Below are positions 43,831-56,017 of a stretch of DNA of 64,000 nt, piece after piece (positions within the stretch are counted from its first letter, which is position 1; each line of letters begins with the position of its first letter). The position numbers were made by a program, and so were the translations under genes. The stretch covers positions 197,130,491 to 197,194,490 of the forward strand of contig NC_134702.1 of NCBI RefSeq assembly GCF_043290135.1, read 5' to 3'. Below the pieces are notes generated by a model, which was not told where the DNA came from, ran no database searches, and saw only the letters and a program-made list of their open reading frames with translations. The DNA comes from Rhipicephalus microplus. Lineage: Eukaryota; Arthropoda; Arachnida; Ixodida; Ixodidae.

Positions 43831-46418
43831 CTGCATATTGAAAAAAAGATACATACAGGCTGTGCTAAACTTTTGTTGTAAGTACAGTACTGAATTTTTT
43901 TATAGTACGCAGTCGGACTTCCTTTACTGAGTTGAGTGCAAAAATTTGAGCATTCCTTGTGCTCACTGTATTGATATTTTAGAATTGTAATCTTTTTTTA
44001 GTGTACTATGAGTGCCCTTCTTCAAGGACCAAACTCTGGTCTGCAGTATGCTATAAAGAAATAAAAATAAATAAATAAGAGCTCAGAATATTCGAAGTCT
44101 GCAAGCTTGCTCCAGAGTTTTGGACATCGCTGCCACCTCTGGTTCTTTACGTGCATTTCAGTCAAAGCACACGGGCGTTAAACAATTTCGCTTCCATCGA
44201 TAATTAGGCCACTGTGGCGGGGATTCAATTCCGCGACCAGTGTGTCAGCAGCCGAATATCGTAGACTAGGCCACCGTGGCAGGCATGCTACATCTCTCAC
44301 AATTCCTACAACTAAGAAATACTTATTCAGTTTCATGCTAAATGGAGCATTGCGGAACCGTTGGTTTTAAAAGCTTCATGGTTAACAATAATTCTATGTT
44401 TCCAAATGATAAAATGTATTAAACGCCAGCTACTGCAATGGTTTCTAATTGAGGTATCATGTACGAGCGTAACTTTTCATGCAAGTAATCAATTCATGAA
44501 ATGCATAAAATAATGTTTGGATAATGCATAAGTAGTTATACGTTAAATACATATGTATATTTCGTGAAACATACTTATGCTGCTTCAACTCAAGTAATGG
44601 ACAGCTCAGCTACTTCACAGGTACTGATTCTAAAAAAATGGCTTGAAAACGCAGACACAAGAAAGAGTTCAAGGTGCCACAAACACCGAGTAGCAACTGC
44701 AAAGGCGCACTACCTGAAAAAAGAGAAGGCATGAAGTGTCGTATGCCCGGCCAATCAATGTGGCATGCCTGGCGGTTTTGCATGACAGATGCCTTTTAAG
44801 GCATTTGATTTCCTCTGCATGAAAGACAGTCAATGTTTTCTCACTTCTGCGTAGTCGCTATATATTACCTATATTGCATGCATCTATATTCAGACCTGTT
44901 TTGTCATTACGGTGTCTATATGAAACTGCGCATTTATCGAATTTCAACATAAATTTTCCGTCTCGAGAATATGCAGATGGGCGTTTGTTTACTACCTTCT
45001 TAATGGCGCACTCTGCTGTTTGACTCTACAGCTTGTATAACGTGCTTTGAATAGGTGTTAGTGTTCTTTAGTCTAGATTTTATTGATAGTTGTGTTTGGA
45101 TGATAGCTGAAAGCACTTTACTGACGGGGAAGAAAAATGGGCGAAAGGTTCCCCAGTGCGAAGGGTCTCTAGTTTGTAACTTCTATAATGACTTCACCAA
45201 CCGCCCCCACTGGCCGAAGTCTTGTGAGCCTCTGCGAAGAGGTGTGCCTTCTTACTGTTCTGAGGTGCGCGAATATTGAAGAAATTAGGGGACGAGTGCA
45301 AAGAAAATAACAGCGCATCGTACGGTTACATGAAAATCATAATTGGATTACCACATACTGTAAATTAGGGGCTATAACGTGATAAATGTGAGAAATGCAT
45401 GAAAAAGGTTAAATCGCTTACCTCTTGACTGCTTTGACCACAAGAAAAAAACGAGCTTTTGGACATAGGCAGCCAATTTTTTTCTAAATTTCTTGCAATA
45501 TTGCTCTGATGATTAGATATAAATATCTCGTAGACTTGCGGGCCTAAGAAACGGCCGTCATTTCCTGTTTAGTTGAAGGTCGCCGGTTCGATTTTCATCA
45601 ATGACGCTCCCTTGAGAGTTGGTTGAAGTTGGAGCTATCTATACTTCAACACTCTGGCTTACATTACTTCTATGCCAACTCAGTTTTAACCCATTTTTAT
45701 TTTGTAATGATTCGGTACTTGAAATACTACGCAGTGTACCAAGTTTCGAAGTCTGCCGGTTTATTTTTTTCTCACATTGATGACTTTCGTACACTACAAA
45801 ACTCATACACAGTGGTTGTAATGTACAGCAATTTTTTTCAATTACTTGATTGATGAAACCACAGTGACATATCAAAGAATACCACTGCATGCAATACTGG
45901 AAACTGAAACAGCACAACAAATACAAAAGCAAGTACAAGATAGACAGAAGAAACAGCACTGTTATCGGCGCCATTTCGTGGGTCCTCTGTGTTTTGCGCA
46001 CTTCGATATTGTAGCAGGTGTAATACCACTTTCAAGTATAACTCTTCTCTGACATTTTCAATTTTATGTGGTAAGACATATCCACTCAAGCCCTTCAAGA
46101 CATATCGGTGCTTAAGTTTATTTAGCTGACAGTTAATTATTATTATTATTTAACGTACCTTCATAAACACTTTCGATTGTTTACTTTGGAACATTAAGTT
46201 GTAGATTTGTAATATTATATTGCAAAACTTGAGTGTAAACCTTTTTCGGCTGAATACTTCTTGGTTATTTCGTTTATTTTATCGGCAAATCTGCCTGCCA
46301 CTTTTACGCAGCTATAACTTCTAATTGCCAAGACTTTTATAAGCAGAACTGCACGCCAAACGTCATATTGTTTTTTTTCTGCTAATGTCTCGAGACATCA
46401 ATTTTCTGCTGCTGCCTT
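43831..46418 (-). other. Transporter intron, part 3' of the gypsy insertion
   Basis: Intronic sequence. A short segment ending GAAATAAAAATAAATAAATAAG at about 44058-44079 looks like a LINE 3' tail on the plus strand, but I cannot extend it. No exon recognised. Confidence 0.45.
44110..44284 (-). mobile_element. Diverged Ruka-like SINE
   Basis: The minus strand reads a tRNA-like head (GCCACGGTGGCCTAGTCTACG, CGGCTGCTGACAC, degraded box B GGAATTGAATCCCCGCC), then the GGAAGCGAAATTG body with a GTGTGCTTTGACTGAAATGCACGT segment. It is colinear with the copy at 40328-40562. Confidence 0.72.
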
Positions 46419-46577
46419 GCTCTCTTAGTGATGTAACGTGAGTTTTTAAACTATTGCAAAATTGCGTTCATGGTTCTTTGTAAGAGCACGTTTTCATTTA
46501 CATTTGAAAATTATGATGCTGTGGATCACAAGTGAAATATTTCACTACCTAAATCAAGCTTTCTTTTTATAACATAT
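46419..46577. repeat. Left copy of the 158-bp direct repeat flanking the gypsy element
   Basis: About 158 bp from GCTCTCTTAGTG to AACATAT, nearly identical to 51863-52021 (about four substitutions). It directly abuts the 3' LTR. It contains GTGATGTAACG, which also occurs at the adjacent LTR edge. Confidence 0.9.
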
Positions 46578-46751
46578 TGTGATGTAACGGTGAAGGCAAC
46601 CTTTATTAGGCCCGCAAGACACGATGAAGCGACCACGCCCAAGGCACAGAACTCAGACAAGCCAAGTCCCCACAGCAGAAGAAGATGACGACCACACATG
46701 ATGATGAATATGTGTAAAGATAGATGATGTGCTTAATGAATGCCTACACTA
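46578..46751 (-). repeat. 3' LTR of defective gypsy element
   Basis: 174 bp, three substitutions from the 5' LTR. It contains AATAAA (TAATAAAGGTTGCC on the minus strand). The purine tract at 46766-46753 immediately precedes it. Confidence 0.92.
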
Positions 46752-46807
46752 ACTTCCCCTCCCCCCACGTGAAAGCGGTCATCCTGACCGCAGTTCCTGG
46801 CCGCATT

Positions 46808-49800
46808 TTAAAGCGAAGATGAACGCCGTATGAAAGGCTTCATGTGGGATACGTGGACTATTTCTGCTGCCCTGTAGCGGCGGTCCGTCGGAAGAAGAAC
46901 TGGTGCCACGCGATAATTCACAGGAGACGTTTGCTCCAAGACAGTGTAGGGGCCAATAAAACGTAATTGAAACTTCTCGCACAGTCCGGGAGTGCGAATG
47001 GGTGTAAGAAGGAGGACTTCGTCGCCAGGGCTGAAAGACACGGCACGATGAGAGGCATCATATTCAAGCTTGCGATCCTGTTGCTTGGCTTCAGTGTTGA
47101 CGCGAGCCAGCTGGCGGCAATGAAGTAGACGAGACACGTATTCTTCACTTGAAGATGAACATGGTTTGACAGGTGCAGAGAAGAACGAAACATCGAGGAA
47201 AGAAGAGGGGAAGCGACCGTGGACGAGGTAGAAGGGCGAGTAACCGGTTGTGCGCTGTACAGAGGTATTATAGGCAAAAGTGACAAATGGCAAAATGGTG
47301 TCCCAGTTTCTGTGGTCGGGTTCGATATACATCGCAATCATATCTGACAGTGTACGATGGAAGTGCTCAGTCAGGCCGTTTGTCTGAGGATGGTAACTGG
47401 AGCTTGTTTTGTGTGTGTGCCGGCTGCCTTGAGCACTTCTTCGACGAGTGCTGAAAGAAATACTCTTTCGCGGTCGCTCAGGAATACACGAGGAGCTCCG
47501 TGTCGAAGGATTATTGCTCGAAGGATGAAGTCGGCCACTTCCGAAGCTGACGCAGAAGGCACGGGAGCTGTTTCGGCGTTGCGGGTCAGGTGGTCGATAG
47601 CTGTAACTATCCAACGATTGCCCGTGACAGTCATAGGAAGCGGACCATACAGGTCAATGCCAACTACCTCGAATGGTTGCAGGGGACACGGGAGCGGTTG
47701 TAATTGTCCATTTCGAGTTGATGTAGGTAGCTTGCGACGCTGACAAAGGGCGCATGAGGCAACGTACTTCGCGACACAGGTGGACAAGCCCGGCCAGTAG
47801 TAGTGACATCTTATGCGGTCATACGTTTTCTGGAAACCCATGTGTCCAGCAGACATGTCGTCTTGATATGTCTTGAGGACTTGAGCCCGAAGAGAGCGAG
47901 GTAGAACGGGCACCCAGCGTTGACCATCAGGGTGGTAGATATGACGGGACAGGACGTGGTTGTTGAGCTTGAATTGCGTGAGCTGTCGGCGAAGACGGGC
48001 GTTAGGGGGCCGGCAAGTCCCGTAGAGACGGTCCATGATGCGGCGACAGTAAGGATCAGCACGTTGGTGAGATAAGAACAAACCACACTCGCTTGGAGAA
48101 GTTGGGTTCATAGTAGTTAATGACGAAACATGTAGGGAAGAGACGGCCGAAAGCTTCTCGTGTGCGGCAGTGGCGGGTTTGTTAAGCGGGTCCGAAGAAA
48201 GCGGGCAACGCGAAAGGGCGTCGGCGTCTTGATGCTTGTTTCCCGACTTGTATGTGATAGTGAAGTCGTATTCTTTTAAGCGAAGAATCCAGCGACCAAG
48301 GCGGCCGGACAAGTTCTTGATTGTTGAGAGCCAGCACAAGGCGTGATGGTCCGTAACCACAGTAAAGTGGCGGCCGTGGAGATAAGGTCTAAACTTTTGT
48401 ATCGACCATACGACCGCTAGGCACTCTTGTTCGGTGATGGTATAATTCTTTTCAGCAGGGCTGAGTGCACGGCTCGCGTATGCGACAACTTTCTCACGTG
48501 AATATTTGTCTCGCTGTAGGAGAATTCCACCAATGCCTCGACCACTAGCGTCTGTATGCAGGAGCGTAGGCGCGGTTTCGTCGAAATGGCAGAGGACTGG
48601 TTCGGATGTGAGTGCACACTTCAGTTGGGCAAACGCCGCTTCACATTCAGGAGACCACACAAAGGTGACGCCTGATCCGAGCAACTTGTGCAATGGTGAA
48701 GCTATTGAGGCGAAGTCTCGAATGAATCGGCGAAAATAAGAAGCGAGGCCGAGGAAACTGCGCAAATCTTTGGCCTTTTCAGGACGCGGGAAGTGTTGGA
48801 CAGCGGGAATCTTGTCAGGATCGGGACGAATACCATCCTTGCTTGCGATGTGGCCTAACACTTTAATCGTCTTGCTCGCAAAACGGCACTTCTTGGTGTT
48901 CAGCTGAAGGCCTGCGTTTGCAAGGCACGTAAGAACTTCGTCCAGTCGTTGCAAGTGCTGAGGGAAGGTTGACGAGAAAATAACGATATCGTCTAAATAT
49001 CACAAGCAAGTCTTCCACTTCAAGCCTCGTAAAACTGTGTCGATCATCCGCTCGAATGTTGCTGGAGCATTGCAAAGGCCGAATGGCATGACGTTGAATT
49101 CATACAGCCTGTCTGGTGTTGAAAACGCTGTCTTTTCTTTGTCATCCTCGTGCATGGGTATTTGCCAGTAACCTGAATGCAGGTCTAGGCTTGAAAAGTA
49201 CTCCGCACCTTGCAGTGAATCCAAAGCATCGTCTATGCGCGGCATGGGGTAAACATCCTTGTGGGTAATCTTATTAGGTGCTCTGTAGTCAACGCAAAAC
49301 CGCACGGAGCCATCTTTTTTCCTTACTAAAACAACAGGGGATGACCAAGGACTCGCGGAGGGACGTACAATGTTCCGTTGCAGCATATCGGCTACATTTT
49401 GTTCAATGATTTCACGCTCGGATGAAGAGACGCGATATGGTCGACGGCGTACGATAGAAGTGCCATCGGTCTGGATACGATGCCTAATAATGGACGTCTG
49501 TCCCAGAGATGAGGAATGGGCATCAAACAATCTCCTATGCTTTTGTAGCAAGGCAAGCAACTCATCTGTCTGTGAAGAGGTCAGTTCTGGACTAATAGTC
49601 GCAGCAAGAACAGAAACGCTTGATGAACGTCCAATAGAAGGAAGGTTAGAACACGCTGGCATAAGAGAGACAACAGAGACAGGTTGAGATTCAGAAACGC
49701 AAGCCATTGTGGTGCCTTTAGGAATGAGAATTTTCTCAGAAGTCTGGTTCGTAGCGTAGAGAAGTCCGGAGCCATTGTGGAATCGCGCTAGACCTGAAGC

Positions 49801-50376
49801 AAAGGCTACACCTCTTGCGAGACAGCGTGCAGATGGTTGGACAAACACGTCACCAGAGTGGATCACATTAGAAGTGATGGCAACTATCCGCTGATGACCA
49901 GGTGGTAGTTCGGTCTCTTCAGCAGCGAGCAAGCGAACGGGTTTGTCATCCGCATACAGGGCATAGTCAGTTTCCATCATATGAACAACATTTTCTTTAC
50001 AGCAGATGGAAGCGTTCGCCGTAGACAGAAAATCCCAGCCTAATATAATCTGGTGGGCACACGAATTCAGCACAGCAAATTGTACAAAATGAAGAATACC
50101 AGCTATGAAAACACGAGCGGTGCACATACCGGCAGGTCTAATGGCGTCCCCTTGAGCAGCGTGCAGTGTAGGTCCATTATAAGGGGTGGTGACTTTCCGT
50201 AGACGTGAGCACAAAGAACAATCAATCACAGACAAAGAGGCACCAGTGTCTATTAAAGCATCCACGTACACACCTTCTATTAAAACAGCTATCGTATTAT
50301 ATGGACGCACTGGGGGAATTTCTGTCTTTTCGTTCGATGCAGCTTTTCCTCCAAAAGCTGCAGAGGTTAGTTTTCC
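46808..50376 (-). pseudogene. Gypsy Pol, broken by one nonsense codon and one frameshift
   Basis: The Pol frame (-1 to gag) runs from the gag-end heptamer through the protease (IDTGASLSVI) and the first half of RT to a TGA at 49002-49000, which falls directly before the catalytic YLDD. The frame then continues unchanged through YLDDIVIF, RNase H (HTDASGRGIG) and the integrase zinc finger and first two catalytic Asp to 47371. A frameshift near 47408-47416, inside a CACACACA run, moves the integrase end (YHPQTNGLTEH onward) to another frame, which continues to 46808. The first break would stop translation before the RT active site, so this copy makes no working Pol. The remaining catalytic residues look conserved, so the decay is recent. 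Confidence 0.92.
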
Positions 50377-51590
50377 GGGCGTTGGTTGCTGAATTGCGAG
50401 ACAGGTCGCAATGGAGACGTGGAACGGCGGAGGGGTGAGGGTGAGCGGCGTCTAGTAGAGCGGTAGGAACTGGTTGGCTCAGATGTCGAAGTTGGAGACG
50501 GTGAGCGGCGTAGCGGCGGATCATAAGGACGACGTTGGAAAGCGTACCAGCTTGTCCCATCATCCCGTCCGTAGGTGTCGAGTCCACGACGCTCGTCCTG
50601 CTGACGCTTCCGACAGACGCATGCAATGTGGCCCCGATAGCCGCAGTAATAACAGATCGGACGATGCGGCCGACACGGTGGGTGAAAGGGCTGGCTAGTC
50701 ACACTCGGAGTTAACGAAGCCAGCGGGACAGGCGTCGAGTGTGCGGGCATCGGTTGTACCACGAGTGATGAGCCAGCGAGGACTTGTGCGTACGTCGGCT
50801 GGAGTCGAGGTACTGGAGAATCTAAAAACGCTGGCCTGGTCATGGACGCCAACTCCTCTTTGATAACATCCCGCAAAACATTGTTGGAGGGGGGAGGTGG
50901 ACTCGGTGTCATTGAGAGGCCGAAAGATTGCAGCTCTTCCCGTGTAAGCGCCCGGATCATGGCACGCAATGAGGCATCAGTCGTGGTAGTGTTTTCAGAG
51001 CTGTCCGGCGGTAACCGTTGGGATTCAAGTTCCTCCAGGCGTTGGCACGTGGCAACAACGTCAGCGACCGTAGTCGGGTTTTGAATGACCAAGGCATTGA
51101 ACGCGACCGTGCCTATCCCTTTCAGAAGATGACGAACTCTCTCTGATTCAGACATGGACGTGCTGAAACGGTGACAGAGAGCAAGCACATCCTCTATGTA
51201 CGATGTGTAGGACTCACCGCACTGTTGCTTGCGAGGATCCAGTGTCTTCTTCGCGAGAGCTGAACGAACCGCCGGGGTCCCGAAAATTTGGCGAAGCTGT
51301 TGCTTGAAACGTGTCCAGTCCGTAATGTCCGTTTCATGATTGAAAAACCATGTTTTCGCTACGCCCGTGAGGTAGAAAGAAACACGGCGAAGCTTGGTAG
51401 GATCGTCCCATTTGTTAGTGGAACTCGCTCGATTGAACTGGTCCAACCAATCTTCCACATCTTCACCTCGAAGTCCGGCGAACGTGGGCGGCTCACGCTG
51501 GTGCACGGTGATAATCCATGATGGATAGGCCGTGGTAGCCGGGGCCGTGGAGGTAGACGCAGAAGCGCCGGTTGGTTCGTCCTGAGGCAT
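50367..51590 (-). CDS. Gypsy Gag, intact frame
   Basis: Capsid/nucleocapsid protein, 407 residues from ATG 51590. The frame is open further upstream into the LTR, but this Met aligns with the Gag start of the plus-strand element, both shortly before an EPP-F-G segment. The core has DVEDWLDQFNRAS and RRVSFYLTGVAKTWFFNH, shared with the other Gag. The zinc knuckle CX2CX4HX4C is at C313, C316, H321 and C326. An Arg/Ser/Pro-rich tail follows. Stop TAA at 50369-50367 directly follows GGAAAAC. Unlike the plus-strand Gag it has no internal stop. Confidence 0.92.
   Translation of the reverse strand: MPQDEPTGASASTSTAPATTAYPSWIITVHQREPPTFAGLRGEDVEDWLDQFNRASSTNKWDDPTKLRRVSFYLTGVAKTWFFNHETDITDWTRFKQQLRQIFGTPAVRSALAKKTLDPRKQQCGESYTSYIEDVLALCHRFSTSMSESERVRHLLKGIGTVAFNALVIQNPTTVADVVATCQRLEELESQRLPPDSSENTTTTDASLRAMIRALTREELQSFGLSMTPSPPPPSNNVLRDVIKEELASMTRPAFLDSPVPRLQPTYAQVLAGSSLVVQPMPAHSTPVPLASLTPSVTSQPFHPPCRPHRPICYYCGYRGHIACVCRKRQQDERRGLDTYGRDDGTSWYAFQRRPYDPPLRRSPSPTSTSEPTSSYRSTRRRSPSPLRRSTSPLRPVSQFSNQRPEN
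50370..50376 (-). promoter_or_regulatory. Candidate -1 frameshift heptamer at gag end
   Basis: GGAAAAC, read GAA-AAC before the gag TAA. The position matches the plus-strand gypsy element exactly, and the -1 frame reads Gly-Lys-Leu and onward into the protease in both elements. Confidence 0.5.
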
Positions 51591-51688
51591 GTTACCGGAC
51601 ACCTGGTACAAACGACGACCTGAGCGCAGCTCCAGGAGGCAGATCGAGCTGGGAGAGGACAGAAGATCGTAGAGCACACTCCACCACT

Positions 51689-51862
51689 TGTGATGTAACG
51701 GTGAAGGCAACCTTTATTAGGCCCACAAGACACGATGAAGCGACCACGCCCAAGGCACAGAACTCAGACAAGCCAAGTCCCCACAGCAGAAGAAGATGAC
51801 GACCACTCATGATGATGAATATGTGTAAAGATAGATGATGTGCCTAATGAATGCCTACACTA
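51689..51862 (-). repeat. 5' LTR of defective gypsy element
   Basis: 174 bp, paired with 46578-46751. The outer edge borders the right copy of the 158-bp direct repeat. Confidence 0.92.
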
Positions 51863-52021
51863 GCTCTCTTAGTGATGTAACGTGAGTTTTTGAACTATTG
51901 CAAAATTGCGTTCATGGTTCTTTGTAAGAGCACGTTTTCATTTACATTTGAAAATTATGATGCTGCGGATCACAAGTGAAATATTTCAATACTTAAATCA
52001 AGCTTTCTTTTTATAACATAT
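51863..52021. repeat. Right copy of the 158-bp direct repeat flanking the gypsy element
   Basis: Matches 46419-46577 with about four substitutions. It starts GCTCTCTTAGTG and ends AACATAT, after which the two flanks differ (TGTGATG of the LTR versus GATGAAG). Confidence 0.9.
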
Positions 52022-52901
52022 GATGAAGTAGCGCAATTATTAGGCGGACAATGAAGAAAATGGCGACAAGAATGACATAATATTCTATACACTAAACTAA
52101 GTTTATTTCAGAAAAAATGTTTCATTTTTATTCAATTGTATACGCCCCCCACCCCGAACGACACCTAAATGAAATACCAGTCAGTCAAAACTTATCCAAT
52201 AGCACAATTCGCACACTTACTAATTTTGCTGCGGGGTGCTCTGGGTGTATATATGCAGCATATTTTTGTGAATAAATGTAGTTGCGACTGTAGCGAGTGT
52301 CGTGTGCTTTTTTTTCTTTCTCCCTGTAAAATGTGCGCTACTTCACCACATGGCATAGTTACCAGTCGCCAGCTAGCCCAGCTCTTAATCCTATCGAGCT
52401 TCCGTATTCAATGTTTCTTCTTAGTATTTCTTTCATTTTTGTGAAGTCATTAACGAGCTGCAAATACCAAAAAGAAATGTCTGTGTATCCAAGTACGTAA
52501 CAAAAGAACACAAGAGAAAAAAACAGAGACAGTAATTTGGAAGTGAAAGTCATGTAGCGCGAAAAATAGACGTTGTTGTTTCAGCGTCGTTTCTGGCGTT
52601 ATTTTTTATTTGATTATTTTTTCAAGATTTCTGTTATCATCTCCTTCCCAATATTGACACAGTACTGCTAGAAGGTACCATTTTCTGTGCGTGGTGGCTT
52701 ATATGAAAATTTCGCAAACGATTTAACCAGTTTACATGAAACAATGAAACACAATAATTCAAAGTTTTGTTGTATTTAGAAGAAAAATGACCATGACAAA
52801 TCAAGACAAGCCTCCGTGACTCAACGTAGAGCAGTTTTCACGGTGTTTGAGGGCGTGATTGTCTTTCGTTCCATCAACAAGGGTAGGTAAGGATGCCTTA
52901 C
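52022..52901 (-). other. Transporter intron, first part
   Basis: AT-rich intronic sequence with no recognisable repeat or exon. Confidence 0.5.
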
Positions 52902-53045
52902 CGTGTATTACACCGAGTGTCAGCGCCATAAGTTTTATGGTACTTGCAAAGAAGCAGAGAATGGAGCCTGCGCTTGCAATCGCTGCACCCGCAATAATCA
53001 CTGGACGAGCGTTGAATCTGTGAGCCAAGGGTCCCGTAATTAAAC
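52902..53045 (-). CDS. Monocarboxylate-transporter-like protein, 144-bp internal exon
   Basis: The acceptor is AATTTGCTTGCAG before 53045 and the donor is CACG|GTAAGG at 52902/52901. The exon encodes the end of TM2, the family segment GPLAHRFNARPVII (compare the usual RFGxRPV), TM3 (GAAIASAGSILCFFAS) and most of TM4 (IKLMALTLGVIH). It ends in phase 1, and the joined codon with the next exon gives GVIHAVGAGMVF, a good fit to the family. Its own first two bases need a codon start from an upstream exon. That exon, expected to carry TM1 and the DGGWGW-type motif, is not visible in 53046-64000. Confidence 0.88.
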
Positions 53046-54539
53046 CTGCAAGCAAATTATCAAGGGGTACGCATATAGTTTACAATTTTTTGTGTGAAAT
53101 TATGAGAATTATATTTTTTCTCATGAGCCCTATGTGTCTTGCACGTGGCGCAACTCTTTCTCACACACGCTGGTTGAGGCTTAAATACAGAACGTTCACT
53201 ATCAATGATAATCGGCCGAGGAAACACTGTACTATATGCGCAGGGGTCTAAACAAGCATAAGTTTCTCAAGACAGCAATAAATTAGGAATGCTACCTAAA
53301 TGCAGCAAGAAAAGCAAACCAAACATTAGGTTTGAAAAAAAAGACTGCGATTGCAAAGCATGAAAGTTACATTGATTGCTGATTTCCATTTCTATATCAG
53401 ATTGAATGTAGCCCGCGAGTACCACACAAAAGTTTGTACCATATAATGACATCGCTTCTAAGACTGCTGGGAAGGAGTGCTAGGAAAGAGTGAAGGTACG
53501 GGACTTTATTTATATTACCACTAATGGTATACCCGATCATCCTTTCTCTGACTACCATAATTGACGAAGGTTAATATTATAATTTTGAGTAGCAAAAGTC
53601 GGCAGTACGAAGAGCTTCAGTCTTCTGGAAATAGTGGACAAAAAGATATCGACAGTGTGTTGAAGTTGCCGGGAAATATTCTGTATATAACAAAACCATA
53701 TCATGAAGAACTTGATCTTAGACACTTGATAGATTGAACTTTTGAAACAGATCGGCGCCTCTGATATTTACGCTTTTAGTCCTCGCTATGCGAACCACCC
53801 CTATGTGGATAGTCAGCCCGAAATTCCGGTGAGATTTGCATGTGCAGCTGTTTATAACAATGCAGTGGTTTATGTGTAAAACAATGAATACATAATAAAT
53901 ATTAATTTCTGTATACCTAAAAACAACTTTGACAGTCACAGAAGGCATGTTTTATTATGAGGCTTTCTGAACAGCGTTGCGTGAATGTAAATTCAATTTA
54001 AGGTAAAGCTAAGACTACTTGCAATACATTTGTGACTACCTTGCTGTTAGAAACGGTCATTGATGAATATATGTTTATGCGCCAATATTTGTGGTCTTTC
54101 AGAGACAAAAGTTCATGAATATATTATAGGCAGAACTAGGTACGATGACATTAGTAGTGCCTTCGCCATGAATATTGCCAATTTAGGCGTTAACTTTGTT
54201 AAATAACTTTCTTTCGTCCTTATGTAGTAGCATTTCGTAACGTCATCTGTATAAAGTATCTCAGCAGCGCTGATCAACAATGAAAGTAATATAGTAACGA
54301 ACAAGAAAAGCACTGATTCATGTACCGAGCAATGTGGTATATCAATTTTAAATAATTTAGAGATGATTGTAAGATGCCCATACATAAATTTTATGTTAGA
54401 TCTTATAAATACGTGCTGCTGAGTGCTAAATGTGCTCCAGTAATTCAATATTGGTCAAGGTTACGTTTTTACACAACATTATTTAAAGAATAAAATGCCT
54501 AAGCAGAGGGTAAAAAACTTTTCGTTCAACAATGGCGCT
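53046..54539 (-). other. Presumed transporter intron, no feature
   Basis: AT-rich sequence upstream of the 144-bp exon. Short hydrophobic open frames on the minus strand do not fit an SLC16 first exon. Nothing else recognised. Confidence 0.45.
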
Positions 54540-54856
54540 GCGATGAACGCAGAGTGCGGGCGTGTTTGCGTCGGCTCCGGTTTCCTCGAATGTTTACGCG
54601 GTTTTGTCTGTGACTAGCCATTTAAATATTTCACCAAACAATTTTTGAAGTTCTCCGGACTCTCGCCACATCTTGTTTGCAGGCGGGACTTCACATTTAG
54701 CAGAGAACCACCACGTACTGCACACCCACCACGCCCCTACCGTTTTAAGCCTATAAGCGTGCTGACCAGTCGTCTCGTCTACGACTGCGCCGGCCACGTC
54801 TCGGTGCATGTGATCTGCATCTCTCACCAGCGTGAGCCCGCACGTTCGTCTTCGCT

Positions 54857-56017
54857 ATGGAAATCCAGGTCGCCGGCCTGGATATTTTACCGGAAGACGT
54901 GACCACCGAGTCTGGCTGGCTCATGAATCATCTCAAGCCCCATGTAACAAGCTGCGGTCTCGAGCGAGACCACGTGTGAAAGCTCAATTTTTAAAGGTGG
55001 GCCTCATGCCACCGCTCCCAACGGAGGACCTCAAGATTGTTATTCGCCCCAAAGGTACCCTTCATACAGCCAAGGTAGGCACTCATGTGGTGACTGCAGC
55101 CATTCTCGAAGCAGCCGAACTCACGGATAACGAAAGCATAGAAGATACCGTCTGCCTGAATATACAACAAAACATTGTTGTCATCAGCACACCTGACCAA
55201 GGCCATGCAGACCGGTACATCCGCATTCGTGCCATCCAGGTGAAAGGCGTCACCCACGACCTGAATGCTTACGACACCGCAGCTGTACACACAACGAGAG
55301 GGTGATCCGTGGCATCCCACTCATCGAGACCCCCTGCAGATACGTAGCAATACCATCACTGCTCGAAACCTGACGGCCCTGGCAGCCAAGCGTATCGCCT
55401 CAACTAAAACGATGGTTATCGTCTTTGACGACGAGGATGTGCCTCATCAGCTCCACTACAAGCCCAAGTTACTTCCATGTTTGGTATATCGGAAACAAAT
55501 TGATGTTTGTTACCAGTGTGGCCGTCTGGGAAACCACATGGATGTTTGTCCCTACACAAAGAACAAGATTTGCCGAGACTTCGAAGCCCGCAACTCTCCC
55601 CCCCCCCAGTCGATCACAACTGTGACCCTAAGTGCTCTTTCTGCGGTGGCCCTTATCTCACAGCCGAAAAAAGCTGCCCTGCTCGTTATAAAACCCTGTA
55701 CGTCCTTCGCAAGCGCATTGGGGAACGACAGTATAAACAGCCAAGCTATCGACCAAGACGCCGGCCTCTCCACCCTCGACACCAAAGCCAGATCCCCTTC
55801 CCAAAAACAGGACAAAGAAAGACGATCCCACTTCCTAACTTCATCTAGGTTTGGGCAACAATGCTTAGAATCCCGGTCCGCATCAGCATCAGGCAGCAAA
55901 TATACCAACAATACCAAGGTGAGCTTCAGAGAGACCCTCAAGGGCACTTCGCCAAAGGAACGTAACACAAACAACGCAGAAGCCATCGCCCCCGCTCCTT
56001 CGAGAGACAACCCGTAA
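54857..56017 (+). pseudogene. LINE ORF1 (gag-like zinc-knuckle protein), broken
   Basis: Starts MEIQVAGLDILPEDV at ATG 54857. An in-frame TGA occurs at about 54977 (after ERDHV), the frame then runs to 55305, and it shifts before RGIP...; the second part continues to 56017. The zinc knuckle is CYQCGRLGNHMDVC at about 55507-55548, and a second Cys cluster (CSFCGGP...C) is read in another frame at about 55640. The middle part (DLKIVIRPKGTL, IEDTVCLNIQQNIVVIST) is the conserved RNA-binding-like core of this family. RNA-binding protein of the element; dead here. Confidence 0.75.

Larger units (their letters stand above)
46578..51862 (-). mobile_element. Ty3/gypsy LTR retrotransposon, defective copy in transporter intron
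   Basis: Element of about 5.3 kb in the same orientation as the host gene. It has a 5' LTR (51862-51689), TGGTGGAG primer-site-like sequence just inside, intact gag, pol with two breaks, a purine tract GGGGGGAGGGGAAG (46766-46753) and a 3' LTR (46751-46578). The LTRs differ at three sites in 174 bp. It is related to the element at 2361-7503 in Gag, Pol, frame organisation and the gag-end heptamer, but the LTRs are unlike. A direct repeat of about 158 bp surrounds it instead of a short target duplication. No env. Confidence 0.95.

Noticed and set aside
54113..54448. Hydrophobic minus-strand frame as the missing first transporter exon
   Set aside because: No SLC16 TM1 motif, no phase-1 donor at a suitable place, and several interspersed polar residues.
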